The notes below the pieces were generated by a model. The model ran no database searches, was not told where the DNA came from, and worked only from the letters and a program-made list of their open reading frames with translations. From positions 1 through 64,000 of the forward strand of contig JAEESZ010000006.1 of the NCBI GenBank assembly GCA_016286535.1: a DNA stretch of 64,000 nucleotides. The letters run 5' to 3'. This document shows, one piece after another, positions 14,589 to 23,985 of the stretch. The translations under genes and the position numbers were made by a program. The stretch comes from Treponema sp. (GTDB lineage Bacteria; Spirochaetota; Spirochaetia; Treponematales; Treponemataceae). How positions within the stretch are numbered: position 1 is the stretch's first letter; each line of letters begins with the position of its first letter.

Positions 14589-15372
14589 ATATATTACCTT
14601 TCCATTTATTAAAGAGGGTAAAATTCTTGAAAATGCTCCTCTTGCAGGAATGACTCTTCGTTCTGCTTCTTCCATGCGTTTTCGCTGGAATGAAGAAAAT
14701 CCTCACAGGGATGAGTTTTTAAAAACTCTTACAGATAAAACTTTTGTACCTGTAGAATTAATTCATTCTCATATTGTTTATGATATAAAAAATGCTTCAG
14801 ACAGTAAGAATCTGCAGGGCGACGGCCTTATTACTACAAATAAAAGCCTTGTTCCAACGGTTACTGTTGCAGACTGTATGCCCATTTTTCTCTGGGAAGA
14901 AAATAAAGGACTTTTTGGAATTGTTCATTCAGGCTGGAAGGGAACCGGCATTGCCGCAGAAGCAATTAAGCTTGCAAATAAAAATTACGGAACAAAAACA
15001 GAAGATTTTTGCCTTATTCTTGGTCCTCATATTAAGGACTGCTGTTATATTGTAAACAAAGAAAGGGCTGATTATTTTGCAGAAAACTTTACTCCGGACT
15101 GCGTTCGTCCCTTAGAAGATGGTGGAAGCTGCTTTTGCGGAGGAAGGGGACTTCCCGTAAGCTGGAATAACGGTAATGGCCCACTTTACAGACTTTCCCT
15201 TTTAAAAGCGAATCTTTCTTTACTGCAGAAAGCCGGGGTTAAAAGAGAAAATATTAACGTTATAGATGAATGTACCTGCTGCAATGAAGATTTTGGTTCA
15301 AACAGGCGAGAAACTGCCTTTAGCGGGACTGCAAATAATTTTACAGTCCAGGCAGCTTTTATTAATTTATAA
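14578..15372 (+). CDS. pgeF: PgeF/YfiH family (laccase-domain, purine nucleoside phosphorylase-like) protein
   Basis: A 264-aa protein with the family's hallmarks in order: TVADCMPIFLW (about residue 100), GIVHSGWKGTG (about 118), GPHIKDCCYIV (about 158), and near the C-terminus DECTCCNEDFGSNRRE, supplying the conserved His and Cys zinc ligands. Members act on purine nucleosides (adenosine deaminase or phosphorylase activity), and Escherichia coli PgeF also edits peptidoglycan precursors. Cytoplasmic. The start overlaps the preceding gene by 11 bases. An insertion around residues 180-195 (a cysteine- and glycine-rich loop) is longer than usual. Identification is firm; substrate choice is not. 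Confidence 0.88.
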   Translation: MNDKYITFPFIKEGKILENAPLAGMTLRSASSMRFRWNEENPHRDEFLKTLTDKTFVPVELIHSHIVYDIKNASDSKNLQGDGLITTNKSLVPTVTVADCMPIFLWEENKGLFGIVHSGWKGTGIAAEAIKLANKNYGTKTEDFCLILGPHIKDCCYIVNKERADYFAENFTPDCVRPLEDGGSCFCGGRGLPVSWNNGNGPLYRLSLLKANLSLLQKAGVKRENINVIDECTCCNEDFGSNRRETAFSGTANNFTVQAAFINL

Positions 15373-15403
15373 GTTTTAGTTTGCTGATCTTAGTTTAACA
15401 ATT

Positions 15404-17128
15404 TTAGTTTGCCAGTTTTCCAAAAGGATCCTTTAAGGCTAAATCTCTTTTTTCTTTTTCTACTAAAAGGGCCTCTTCTAAAGGCAGCCAGAAATAAGTA
15501 AGTCTCAGCTGATTGCAGGTTTTAATAACATCCCCGTCATTTTTTATAAGACTTGTTAAATAGTCATTCTTAAAGGCAATGCTGTTAAATTCCACGCTTT
15601 CAGATTCTGTATCTATGTTTGTAATATACCAGCGGTCCTTTTTGTAGGTCAGGGTAAAGGTACAGGTCTGGTAATCGCATTCAATCTGGTTGAATTCTCC
15701 TTCGGTATGTAAGAGTAAAAAATCCACCTTATGAACAGATTTCTGGCCGTCCTTAAGTTCAATTCCATTTTCGCTTTTTAAGGCATCAACCTTCTGATTC
15801 TTTTTAAAGGCTGTGTTTTTAAGGCTTATAAGTTTGTCATCAATTTTTGGCTGACAGATTGTGTATAAGCCGGCCTTGTTCATGCTTTCTGCATCGTTGC
15901 AGTAGAAAAGCCAGTTTACCATTGTTCCATAGCCGTTATCGTGGTTGTAAGTCTGTCTCTGCTTTCCAAGAACATAAATCTGACTTACTGTATTAACAAA
16001 TGGCTGGCACTGATGTCCCTTTACAAAATTAGAAAGGGTAACGGTATCTTTTTCATCAACACTGTAAAGAAAGGTCTGAAGAACCTGAGTGCTGGTCAGA
16101 CCCTTTGTGTAATATTCGTCCTGCTTTGTGTAATAAAAACTGAAAGATGCGGCAATAATTGCAATGGCCGCAATTGTATAAACTATAATGCGGGAAGTAT
16201 TTCTTCGAATGCTTCTTTTTGTCTTTATTTTAGAGTTCTGATTTTTAAGGTAAAAATCTACCTTCCGCCTGAAATCTTCCTCGGAAACTTCTGCCTTATA
16301 TTCTGCACTTTTCTGCGCATAAAGTAATTCCAGAGGGAAATTCTTGTCGGGAGTTAAATCTTCGGCTGCTTTTCCCTTCTTTTTTTTGCCCGGAATATTA
16401 ACAATGTTTGCATTAAGTTTAAGGGCCTTGTTTATTTCCTTGCAAAGATTTTTATCTATTCCGTTTATGCAAAGTTCCAGAGGCAGGAACTTCTGGTCAA
16501 GAATGTCTGCATAGCGGTCAAGGTCGCTTTCGTTGGGGTAGGCAAAGTTTCCGGTAAGCATTTTGTAGGCAACAGATGCCCTTAAAAAAGAAAGGGCAGG
16601 TAAGCCGCTTAAAGTTTTATTAATCCAGCTTCCCTGAAGAGCTGCAAAGTCACTTTTGTTTAAGCCGCTGGCCGCACTTTCAAAAAGGGACTGGGGCAAA
16701 AAGAGAACTTTTGTTTTGTCTTTTTTAAGTTCAATTAATATTCCTCCTCCACCGTTGAGCGGAAGAGAAATATCTTCTTTTGCAGCCTGTGTCAGTATTG
16801 AACATATTACATAGCCTGCTTCAAAAGCGTCAGCCTTGTCCTGATCCAGCAAAAAATCACAGAGACTTTTTGCCTTGCCGGTAAATCCGTCCGCCTTTGC
16901 ACAGTAAAAAACGACTAAATCATCCATTCCATCCTGCTTAAAGCTTTTTACATCTTCAAAAGACCAGTCTTTAAAGTCAAAAGTGTACTTTCCTTCCTGG
17001 TAAGAAGTGCATTCTGCCACAATTCCTTTTTGAGAAATTATGGAAGCATAGCTTGTTTTTCCGAATGCCATTTCAGATAAGTTTGAGTTAAGTCTGATTT
17101 CTCCGTCATTTACTGTTACTAGCTGCAT
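15404..17128 (-). CDS. single-pass membrane protein of unknown function, last gene of hfl operon
   Basis: A 574-aa protein. Residues 1-310 are soluble and mixed alpha/beta, ending in a basic stretch (KTKRSIRRNTSR). One membrane segment follows (IIVYTIAAIAIIAASFSFYY, about residues 315-334), then about 240 residues outside the membrane. The C-terminal half has a repeated beta pattern (YQTCTFTLTYKKDRWYITN), like association or NTF2-type modules, but I cannot name it. By the positive-inside rule the N-terminal half is cytoplasmic. It lies 7 nt after hflC, which itself follows hflK, so it is probably co-transcribed and could be a partner of the HflKC scaffold (inference). Confidence 0.7.
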   Translation of the reverse strand: MQLVTVNDGEIRLNSNLSEMAFGKTSYASIISQKGIVAECTSYQEGKYTFDFKDWSFEDVKSFKQDGMDDLVVFYCAKADGFTGKAKSLCDFLLDQDKADAFEAGYVICSILTQAAKEDISLPLNGGGGILIELKKDKTKVLFLPQSLFESAASGLNKSDFAALQGSWINKTLSGLPALSFLRASVAYKMLTGNFAYPNESDLDRYADILDQKFLPLELCINGIDKNLCKEINKALKLNANIVNIPGKKKKGKAAEDLTPDKNFPLELLYAQKSAEYKAEVSEEDFRRKVDFYLKNQNSKIKTKRSIRRNTSRIIVYTIAAIAIIAASFSFYYTKQDEYYTKGLTSTQVLQTFLYSVDEKDTVTLSNFVKGHQCQPFVNTVSQIYVLGKQRQTYNHDNGYGTMVNWLFYCNDAESMNKAGLYTICQPKIDDKLISLKNTAFKKNQKVDALKSENGIELKDGQKSVHKVDFLLLHTEGEFNQIECDYQTCTFTLTYKKDRWYITNIDTESESVEFNSIAFKNDYLTSLIKNDGDVIKTCNQLRLTYFWLPLEEALLVEKEKRDLALKDPFGKLAN

Positions 17129-17135
17129 TTTCTAT

Positions 17136-18125
17136 CTACCTTTTTCCGTCGGGACTGTATAAGTATTTAAAGTAATCCATGTTTGTAGAGTAAGTTGCAG
17201 GATAATCCTTTAAATTCTGCTTATAAGATTCCATACTTTTCCAGAACATATAGAATTCAGGATCTTTGTTATAAGCTCTGGCATAAATTGCTGTTGCCTG
17301 GGCATCTGCATTACCTTTTATTTCCTCAGATTTTCTGTAGGCTTCAGAGGCAATTGTTCTCTTGTCGCTTTCAAGCTTACCAAGCCATTCTGCCTTTTTA
17401 CCTTCTCCTAAGGAACGGTAAGCCTGTGCTACCTGATTTCTTTCCTTAATCATTCTGTTGTAAACAGATTCTGTTAATTCATCTGAATATTTTACCTGGC
17501 GTGGAACAATATCAATCAAATCAATACCGTATTCAGGAACAAGTTTGTTTGCTTCGTTTGTCATTTCCTTACAAAGAATACTTCTTCCCTTTGTAACAAC
17601 TTCGTTGGAAGTGTTTCCGTTTACAAGGCTGTCAATCTGTTTTGTTTCTTCATCTTCGTCTTCAATCTTGCTGGCAGAAATTTCATTAATGATATTTGAA
17701 CTTCTTACAATTTCGCTAAGACGGTTCTGGGTAATAACTGTACGGGTAGAAGAATCTATGATGTCACTTAATTTGTTGTAGGCATTATCAAGTGTTACAA
17801 AGTTCTGGTAGAATTTTACAGGATCAGAAATACGCCATCTTGCAGTTGTATCAACAATGATGTACTGATTTTCTTTTGTAGGAATTCTCTGTTCATCGCC
17901 GTCAAGAGAAAGCACCAGTTTTGGATAAGTTGTGATTTTATCTAAAACAGGCATTTTAATATAAAGACCGGCTTCTGTGTGAGAGTCTACAATACTTCCA
18001 AAACGGGTTACTACAACCTGTTTTCCTTCATTTACAATATAAAGAGGACCGGTAAATAAAAGTAATACAAGTAAAACTACTAAAACGCAGATCCAGGTTA
18101 AAAATTTTCTCATTGCTTTTGACAT
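17136..18125 (-). CDS. hflC: HflC, SPFH/prohibitin-family membrane protein
   Basis: A 329-aa protein with one N-terminal membrane helix (WICVLVVLLVLLLFTGPLYIV, residues 11-31) and the SPFH domain: GKQVVVTRFGSIVDSHTEAGLYIKMP, then RWRISDPVKFYQNF. A helical C-terminus follows, with the typical alanine/glutamate-rich stretch (ASEAYRKSEEIKGNADAQAT). HflC and HflK form a large membrane cage around the FtsH protease and modulate its degradation of membrane proteins. GGGAGGAG precedes the ATG. It starts 14 nt after the hflK stop codon, so the two are co-transcribed and probably made in equal amounts. Confidence 0.93.
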   Translation of the reverse strand: MSKAMRKFLTWICVLVVLLVLLLFTGPLYIVNEGKQVVVTRFGSIVDSHTEAGLYIKMPVLDKITTYPKLVLSLDGDEQRIPTKENQYIIVDTTARWRISDPVKFYQNFVTLDNAYNKLSDIIDSSTRTVITQNRLSEIVRSSNIINEISASKIEDEDEETKQIDSLVNGNTSNEVVTKGRSILCKEMTNEANKLVPEYGIDLIDIVPRQVKYSDELTESVYNRMIKERNQVAQAYRSLGEGKKAEWLGKLESDKRTIASEAYRKSEEIKGNADAQATAIYARAYNKDPEFYMFWKSMESYKQNLKDYPATYSTNMDYFKYLYSPDGKR

Positions 18126-18139
18126 AATTTTACTCCTCC

Positions 18140-19099
18140 CTAGTCCTTAAATGTTTTTACAGGAACAAGATTTTCAAGTTTCCCGTCAATGAGTTCAGGT
18201 TTCTTGTCGCTGCCAAAAATCTCGTCCATAGTTTCAAGGTAGATTCGGTCTTTTGTTACCTTTGGAGCCTTGCGGTATTCTTCGTAAACGGCATTGTAGC
18301 GGGCAACATCACCCTGAGCCATGTTTACTCTTTCTGCCGCATAACCTTCTGCAACCTGTACAAGACGGTCAGCTTCACCCTGAGCTTTAGGAATTTCTGA
18401 GTTATAGGCTTCTTTTCCTTCATTAATAAAGCGGTTCATATCCTGAATAGCCTTGTTTACGTCTTCGTAGGCATCCTGAACTCCGCTTGGAGGAACAATG
18501 TTCTGTAACTTAACTGCAATTACGCTGATTCCAAGTCCCAGCTGATTAAAGTTTTCGTTCATCATCTCCTGGGCAAGGTTTTCTATAGAAGAACGTTCGC
18601 TTCCCATTACATCCAGAATGGCTCTGTCACCAACTAAAGTGTTAATTGCAGAACGTGAAATATCACGGATAGTCTGTTCTTTTTCATAAACTCCAAAAAG
18701 CCACTGTTTTGGATCTACAATCTTGTACTGGATAATCCATTCAACATCAACAATATTCAAATCGCCGGTAAGCATTGTGCTTTCTTCGCTGATATTGTTT
18801 TTATATTCGTTATTTCTTCCTGCCTTTACAGTTTTAAATCCAAACTGCTCAGTCTGAACGACTTTTACAGGAACATTAAAATTCTTTTCAAGTCCGAATG
18901 GAAGCTTAAAATGAAGGCCTGAACCAACAGTTGTTGTGTATTTTCCAAGCCGGGTAATTACTGCCTGTTCAGTTTCATCAACAACATAAAAGCTGGAAAA
19001 TCCTGCTGCTACAATTATTCCCAGCAAAATCAGGAATCCTAAAAGTTTTGGTCCAATACTGTGTTTTTTGTGAACCTTTTTTAATGTTTCTTCTGCCAA
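18140..19099 (-). CDS. hflK: HflK, SPFH/prohibitin-family membrane protein
   Basis: A 319-aa partner of HflC: a membrane helix at about residues 14-35 (LLGFLILLGIIVAAGFSSFYVV), then VDETEQAVITRLGKYTTTVGSGLHFKLPF and the SPFH core. A C-terminal coiled region includes NEGKEAYNSEIPKAQGEADRL in part. I place the start at the TTG at 19097-19099, because AGGAGG lies 6-7 nt upstream. A longer frame from another TTG would put that Shine-Dalgarno inside the coding sequence as MRRKR. First gene of the hflK-hflC-574 aa operon. It is divergent from the DUF4230 gene, with about 115 bp between them. Confidence 0.92.
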   Translation of the reverse strand: MAEETLKKVHKKHSIGPKLLGFLILLGIIVAAGFSSFYVVDETEQAVITRLGKYTTTVGSGLHFKLPFGLEKNFNVPVKVVQTEQFGFKTVKAGRNNEYKNNISEESTMLTGDLNIVDVEWIIQYKIVDPKQWLFGVYEKEQTIRDISRSAINTLVGDRAILDVMGSERSSIENLAQEMMNENFNQLGLGISVIAVKLQNIVPPSGVQDAYEDVNKAIQDMNRFINEGKEAYNSEIPKAQGEADRLVQVAEGYAAERVNMAQGDVARYNAVYEEYRKAPKVTKDRIYLETMDEIFGSDKKPELIDGKLENLVPVKTFKD

Positions 19100-19201
19100 T
19101 CTCTTCCTCCTCAAAAGGGATTTTTATTTATGTTTCATTCACATTAAATTTAAGATATTCATAATAGTTAAAAAAAACAAGCAAAATAAAAGATTTTAAG
19201 G

Positions 19202-19207
19202 TATAAT
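19202..19207 (+). promoter_or_regulatory. -10 box of the DUF4230 gene
   Basis: TATAAT ending 8 nt before the ATG at 19216, with no Shine-Dalgarno between them; an apparently leaderless transcript. The -35 region is A-rich and weak. Confidence 0.55.
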
Positions 19208-19215
19208 TCTTAGAT

Positions 19216-19866
19216 ATGGAAAAGAAAGATCAGATGCAGGAAAATGCTCCTGAAGACAAAAAAAAGAAGCGCGAAAAAAAAGGAAATCCCCTCTGGGTAA
19301 AAATCATTATGAGAGCAGTTACAATAGTAGTAATTGCATTAGTTTTGTTTATTGCAGGCGATATTCTTTTAAGAAAATATACAAAGCCAAAGGAAAACTT
19401 CAAATACGCCCTTGTAGAAAAGCAGCTTTCTTATTGTCAGGAACTGGTTACCATAAAATACAGATACAGTGATATTGCTTCTATAAAAAAGGCATCTGGC
19501 TTTTCTAAAAGTTATTCCCTTGTAAAATACACAGGAATTATAAGGGCTGGTATTGCTGATGTTACTAAAATAGATTACAAAATCTCTGCTGATGGTAAAA
19601 GAATTTTCCTTACCCTGCCGCAAGCCGAAATCCTTGGAAACGAAATTCTTTCTCAGGATATTTTTGACGAAAACAACAGCATATTTATTCCTATTACTAC
19701 ACAGGATGTTTTTGATAAAATCAAGGCTTCCCAGGAAGAAACCTGTAATGATTTAATTACTGACGGTCTTTTAGATGATGCTTATGAATATGCTAAAAAC
19801 ATTCTTACCCAGTTTATGCATTCAATAGGTTTTGAGGATGTTGTAATTAATCAGCCGGCAAAATAA
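19216..19866 (+). CDS. DUF4230 membrane-anchored protein
   Basis: A 216-aa protein with a highly charged cytoplasmic N-terminus (lysine-rich, residues 1-28), one membrane helix (about 29-52: IIMRAVTIVVIALVLFIAGD) and an extracytoplasmic DUF4230 domain. Landmarks are LVEKQLSYCQELVTIKYRY and YKISADGKRIFLTLPQAEIL. The domain's role is not known; members often resemble stress or cell-envelope proteins. The start codon lies 8 nt after a consensus -10 box. It stands between the hflK operon (divergent) and the ABC exporter genes (same strand), 82 bp before the next start, so it may be expressed separately. Confidence 0.85.
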   Translation: MEKKDQMQENAPEDKKKKREKKGNPLWVKIIMRAVTIVVIALVLFIAGDILLRKYTKPKENFKYALVEKQLSYCQELVTIKYRYSDIASIKKASGFSKSYSLVKYTGIIRAGIADVTKIDYKISADGKRIFLTLPQAEILGNEILSQDIFDENNSIFIPITTQDVFDKIKASQEETCNDLITDGLLDDAYEYAKNILTQFMHSIGFEDVVINQPAK

Positions 19867-19948
19867 TATCCCTGAGCTTTTGTCATCATAACATTTATTT
19901 ATATCCCAAAACTTGAATTCTCTTTCTGATTTTTATAAACTTATCGTT

Positions 19949-21730
19949 ATGACTATTAAGAAACTTTGTTCAGGTTTAAAGAAGAAATATGTAGTAACTA
20001 CAATTCTTTCTCCAATAGCCATGATTGGAGAGGTAGTTATGGAAGTTATTATTCCTTTTATAATGGCAAGAATTATTGATGTAGGTATTGCTCAAAGTAA
20101 TCTCCCTTACGTAATTCGCTGGGGCCTTACAATGGTAGCACTCGCAATAATTTCTATGATTTGTGGAGTTCTGGGAACAGTTTTTTCAACTTATGCAGCT
20201 CAGGGCTTTGGCTATACGCTTAGAAAAAGGCTCTACGATAAGATTCAGGCCTTTTCTTTTGCAAATATTGATAAATTCAGTACAGCTTCATTAATTACCC
20301 GTCTTACTACAGATGTAAATATGGCACAGAACGTTTACAGAATGCTTATTCATATGTGTGTTCGTTCTCCATTTATGATGATTGCCGGAACTGTAATGGC
20401 CTTCAGTATTAATCCAAAGATGGCAATCCTATTCCTGGTTGCAATCCCTGTTATTGCAATAGGTATTATTGTTCTTTCCTCTCTTGCTTATCCTCGTTTT
20501 GAAAAAATGATGAAAAAGTTTGATGTAATGAACGGGGCCATTCAGGAAAATCTTATTGGAATTCGTATTGTAAAGGCTTATGTACGCCAGTCTTTTGAAG
20601 AAGATAAATTCAAAAAATCAGCAGAAGATGTAAAGAAGGCTCAGACTCATGCAGAAAAGCTGATTGTATTTATGATGCCTCTTATGCAGATTGTAATGTA
20701 TTCTGCCATGATTGCCGTAATGTGGTTCGGTGGAAGACAGGTAATATTTGGTACCATGCAGTCAGGAGAATTAATCAGTTTCTTTACTTATGTATCTCAG
20801 GTTCTTATGTCTATGATGATGCTGGGTATGGTTTTTGTTTCTCTTGTTATGGTTCAGGCTTCAAATCACCGTATTATAGAAGTTTTAGATGAAGTTCCTG
20901 ATATTGCAAATCCGGAAAAAGCTCTTATGGAAGTAAAGGACGGTTCAATCCGTTTTGAAAATGTAAACTTCAGCTATAATAAAAAATCAGAAAACTGTAT
21001 TTTACACGATATAAATATTGATATTCCAAGCGGGGCTGTTGTCGGTGTTATAGGAGGAACCGGTTCTTCAAAATCTTCACTTGTTTCTCTTTTACCTCGT
21101 CTTTACGATGTTCTTTCCGGCAGCGTAACTCTTGGCGGTCAGGATGTACGTAAGTATGATTTGAAGGTTTTAAGAGATTCTGTTGCTATGGTTTTACAGA
21201 AAAACGTTCTCTTTAGTGGTACTATCCGCGAAAACCTTAAATGGGGTAACGAGAATGCCAGCGAAGAAGAAATGATAGAAGCCTGTAAAGCTGCCGATGC
21301 CCATACCTTTATTTCATCTTTCCCAGAAGGTTATGATACAGAACTGGGACAAGGTGGAGTAAATGTTTCCGGCGGTCAAAAACAGCGTATCTGTATAGCC
21401 CGCGCTCTTTTAAAGAATCCAAAGGTATTAATTTTAGATGATTCGACCTCGGCAGTAGATACAGCAACCGAAAGCAGAATCCGAACAGCTTTACGCGAAC
21501 TTGCTCCAGATACAACTAAAATCATAATTGCTCAGAGAATTTCTTCTGTAAAAGATGCAGATATGATTATTGTCCTGGATGAAGGAAGTGTAAGTGGAAT
21601 TGGAAAGCATGAAGAGCTCCTGAAAACAAATGAGATTTACAAAGAGGTATTTGAGTCTCAGCAGCAGGGCTCTGGCGATGCAGATTTAGCAGAATCCGAA
21701 GAAGAAGTAAGTGCAGGAGGTAATAACTAA
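19949..21730 (+). CDS. ABC exporter half-transporter, degenerate-site subunit
   Basis: A 593-aa fusion of six membrane helices (residues 1-310) and a nucleotide-binding domain. Walker A reads GGTGSSKSSL, with serine in place of the last glycine. The signature is VSGGQKQRICIARAL, and Walker B VLILDDSTSAVD has Asp where the catalytic Glu should be. That change marks the non-catalytic site of heterodimeric exporters such as TM287/288 and BmrCD. I prefer the ATG at 19949 (MTIKKLCSGLKKKY); an upstream TTG in frame at 19913 has no ribosome binding site. A TATAAA lies 9 nt before this ATG. The stop codon overlaps the start of the partner subunit. The cargo cannot be predicted; multidrug or lipid export is common for the family. 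Confidence 0.9.
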   Translation: MTIKKLCSGLKKKYVVTTILSPIAMIGEVVMEVIIPFIMARIIDVGIAQSNLPYVIRWGLTMVALAIISMICGVLGTVFSTYAAQGFGYTLRKRLYDKIQAFSFANIDKFSTASLITRLTTDVNMAQNVYRMLIHMCVRSPFMMIAGTVMAFSINPKMAILFLVAIPVIAIGIIVLSSLAYPRFEKMMKKFDVMNGAIQENLIGIRIVKAYVRQSFEEDKFKKSAEDVKKAQTHAEKLIVFMMPLMQIVMYSAMIAVMWFGGRQVIFGTMQSGELISFFTYVSQVLMSMMMLGMVFVSLVMVQASNHRIIEVLDEVPDIANPEKALMEVKDGSIRFENVNFSYNKKSENCILHDINIDIPSGAVVGVIGGTGSSKSSLVSLLPRLYDVLSGSVTLGGQDVRKYDLKVLRDSVAMVLQKNVLFSGTIRENLKWGNENASEEEMIEACKAADAHTFISSFPEGYDTELGQGGVNVSGGQKQRICIARALLKNPKVLILDDSTSAVDTATESRIRTALRELAPDTTKIIIAQRISSVKDADMIIVLDEGSVSGIGKHEELLKTNEIYKEVFESQQQGSGDADLAESEEEVSAGGNN

Positions 21731-23697
21731 TGCCACCAGTAAGACCAAAAGGATTTGGAAAACCTAAAAACGCAAAAGAAACTATAAAAAGAATTATAGA
21801 ATATATGGGAAAATTCAAGGCTTTATGGCTTCTTGTTTTCCTTTGTGTTCTTATCAGTTCCGGGGCTTCCGTTGCCGGAGGTATGTTTACAAAAATTGCC
21901 ATTAATAAATATATTCTGCCTTTGCTGCAGGAATATATGGCAGCAGGAAGTATTTTAACTTCGGAACTTCAGGCTGGAATTGCCCGTTTTGGTGCTATGA
22001 TTGTTGGAGTTTTCTGCGTATTCCTTGCAGGAGCTTTTGCTTCCTGGTGTAATAACCGCTTAATGCTCTATATTTCAACAAACGTACTTTACAATGTTCG
22101 TGTTGATTTATTCACCAAACTGGAAAAACTGCCAATTAAATATTATGACGCACATACTCATGGAGAATTAATGTCTCGTTTTACCAACGATACGGATACC
22201 CTCCGCGAAATGATGAGCCAGACAGTTCCTCAGTTATTTTCTTCCATAATTACTGTTCTTGCAGTCTTTATAATGATGCTTATATTAAGTCCGCTTTTAA
22301 CTTTGATTATGATTTTATCAATGGTTTTTATAAGCATGATGATTGCTGCAATTGGAAAGAGGTCTGCAAAAGCCTTCCGACAGAATCAAAAAAGCGTTGG
22401 TGAGTTAAACGGCTTTATTGAAGAGATGATTGAAGGTCAGAAGGTAATTAAAGTTTTTAATCACGAAGATAATGCCCGTGCACAGTTTGAAGTTTTGAAT
22501 ACAAATCTTCGTAAGGCAGGTACTTCTGCCATGACTTATGGTGGTGTAATGGGACCTTTGATGAACAACTTAAGTCATATGCAGTATGCTATTGTTGCTA
22601 TTGTTGCAGCTGCCCTTATGATTGCAGGCTTTAATTCTGCAGAAAGCAGTAACTGGTTTATTGGTGTATTAGATTTAGGTACCATTGCAGCTTTCTTACA
22701 GTATACAAGAAGTTTTTCTCAGCCAATTTCCATGATGAGCCAGCAGGCAAACTCTGTTTTGAATGCTCTGGCGGGAGCAGAAAGAATATTTGGCGTAATT
22801 GATGAAGAAGTTGAAGTTGATGAAGGAAAAATCAGTCTTGTAAATGCTTATGAAGCAAAAGAAAAAGATGGCAGCATTAAACTTGTACAGTCTTTTGCAA
22901 AAACCGGTGAGTGGGCCTGGAAGAATCCGGATGATAATTCCCTTAAGGCCTTAAAGGGTGAGGTTATCTTTGATCATGTAACTTTTGGCTATAAACCTGA
23001 AAAAATGGTTTTACATGATATTTCAATTCATGCAAAACCTGGAATGAAGATTGCCCTTGTAGGTTCAACCGGTTCTGGAAAAACTACAACAATAAATCTT
23101 CTTACAAGATTTTATGATGTTCCGGAAGATTGCGGAGCAATCACCTTTGACGGCTTCCCTCTGAATAAAATCAGTAAAGATTCCCTCAGAAAGTCTCTTG
23201 GAATGGTACAGCAGAATACTCACCTGTTTACCGGAACAATCAGAGAAAATATCCGTTACGGAAATCTCGATGCAAGCGATTTACAGGTTTATGAGGCTGC
23301 AAAACTTGCAAATGCAGATAATTTTATTAAGCATCTTCCGGAAGGCTATGACACTGTCATTACCAGCGATGGTGCCAGCTTAAGTCAGGGACAGCGTCAG
23401 CTTCTGGCCATTGCCCGGGCTGCAGTTGCAAATCCTCCTGTTTTAATCCTTGATGAAGCAACTTCCTCAATCGATACCCGAACTGAAGCTTTAATAGAGA
23501 AGGGTATGGACAGTCTTATGGCTGGAAGAACCAGCTTTGTAATTGCCCACCGCTTAAGTACAGTCCGTAATGCCGACGAAATTATTGTTCTTGAACACGG
23601 AAAAATCATTGAGCGTGGTACTCATGATCAGCTGATTGCCGCAAAAGGCAGATACTACTTCCTTTATACAGGAAACAGAATTACTTTAGATGAATAA
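21730..23697 (+). CDS. ABC exporter half-transporter, catalytic subunit
   Basis: A 655-aa partner of the preceding protein, starting at an ATG that overlaps the upstream TAA (TAATG). It has six membrane helices in residues 20-340, then an NBD with canonical Walker A GSTGSGKTTTINLL, Q-loop MVQQNTHLFTGT, signature LSQGQRQLLAIARA and Walker B VLILDEATSSIDT with catalytic Glu, plus the switch His in IVIAHRLSTV. Between membrane and NBD there is an unusually long linker (about residues 360-410). Paired with the degenerate subunit it forms an asymmetric exporter with one consensus ATP site. A strong terminator follows at 23735. Confidence 0.93.
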   Translation: MPPVRPKGFGKPKNAKETIKRIIEYMGKFKALWLLVFLCVLISSGASVAGGMFTKIAINKYILPLLQEYMAAGSILTSELQAGIARFGAMIVGVFCVFLAGAFASWCNNRLMLYISTNVLYNVRVDLFTKLEKLPIKYYDAHTHGELMSRFTNDTDTLREMMSQTVPQLFSSIITVLAVFIMMLILSPLLTLIMILSMVFISMMIAAIGKRSAKAFRQNQKSVGELNGFIEEMIEGQKVIKVFNHEDNARAQFEVLNTNLRKAGTSAMTYGGVMGPLMNNLSHMQYAIVAIVAAALMIAGFNSAESSNWFIGVLDLGTIAAFLQYTRSFSQPISMMSQQANSVLNALAGAERIFGVIDEEVEVDEGKISLVNAYEAKEKDGSIKLVQSFAKTGEWAWKNPDDNSLKALKGEVIFDHVTFGYKPEKMVLHDISIHAKPGMKIALVGSTGSGKTTTINLLTRFYDVPEDCGAITFDGFPLNKISKDSLRKSLGMVQQNTHLFTGTIRENIRYGNLDASDLQVYEAAKLANADNFIKHLPEGYDTVITSDGASLSQGQRQLLAIARAAVANPPVLILDEATSSIDTRTEALIEKGMDSLMAGRTSFVIAHRLSTVRNADEIIVLEHGKIIERGTHDQLIAAKGRYYFLYTGNRITLDE

Positions 23698-23734
23698 AAA
23701 ATAAAGATTTTATGCCGCTTTAGGCAGACAGTTC

Positions 23735-23765
23735 AGACCGGGAAAAAATCCCGGTCTTTTTTTTT
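23735..23765 (+). terminator. terminator of ABC exporter operon
   Basis: AGACCGGGA and TCCCGGTCT form a perfect stem around an A-rich loop, followed by nine or more U. Confidence 0.9.
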
Positions 23766-23827
23766 CCCATTTTTGTCAAAAGTGAATTTTTACGTCTATA
23801 TTATGAATGAAGATTTACTTTCCAAAA

Positions 23828-23960
23828 TGCTCCCGCAGGAACCGGCTTTATGCTACGCCGAGAAGAGCCAGCTTCGCTGCGCCTTCTTTACAGAAAGGAC
23901 GGGCCTTATACTCTTCAACGCTCCGCAAAAGCCGAACCCTGCTCGCGCATTTTTAAGTAA
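23828..23960. other. GC-rich non-coding insert between an Rpn-type upstream region and the short Rpn gene
   Basis: The bases before it (about 23768-23815) resemble the upstream region of the full-length Rpn gene (24345-24400): both contain TTTTTGTC, AAAA, TTTTTA and ATATTAT in the same order. Then comes a GC-rich stretch with no support as a protein, like the intergenic islands at 3024 and 8088. The layout suggests that the N-terminal part of a former Rpn gene was replaced by this insert. Confidence 0.4.
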
Positions 23961-23985
23961 ATCTCTTTAAAGGAAGGAGGATAAT

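Noticed and set aside
19949..21730. Walker A with Ser for Gly and Walker B with Asp for Glu, taken at first as a broken transporter
   Set aside because: These changes are normal for the degenerate-site half of heterodimeric ABC exporters, and the partner gene has intact motifs.
23803..23970. 55-codon open frame before the short Rpn gene
   Set aside because: No ribosome binding site, GC-rich low-information sequence like the intergenic islands, and no similarity to the Rpn N-terminus.
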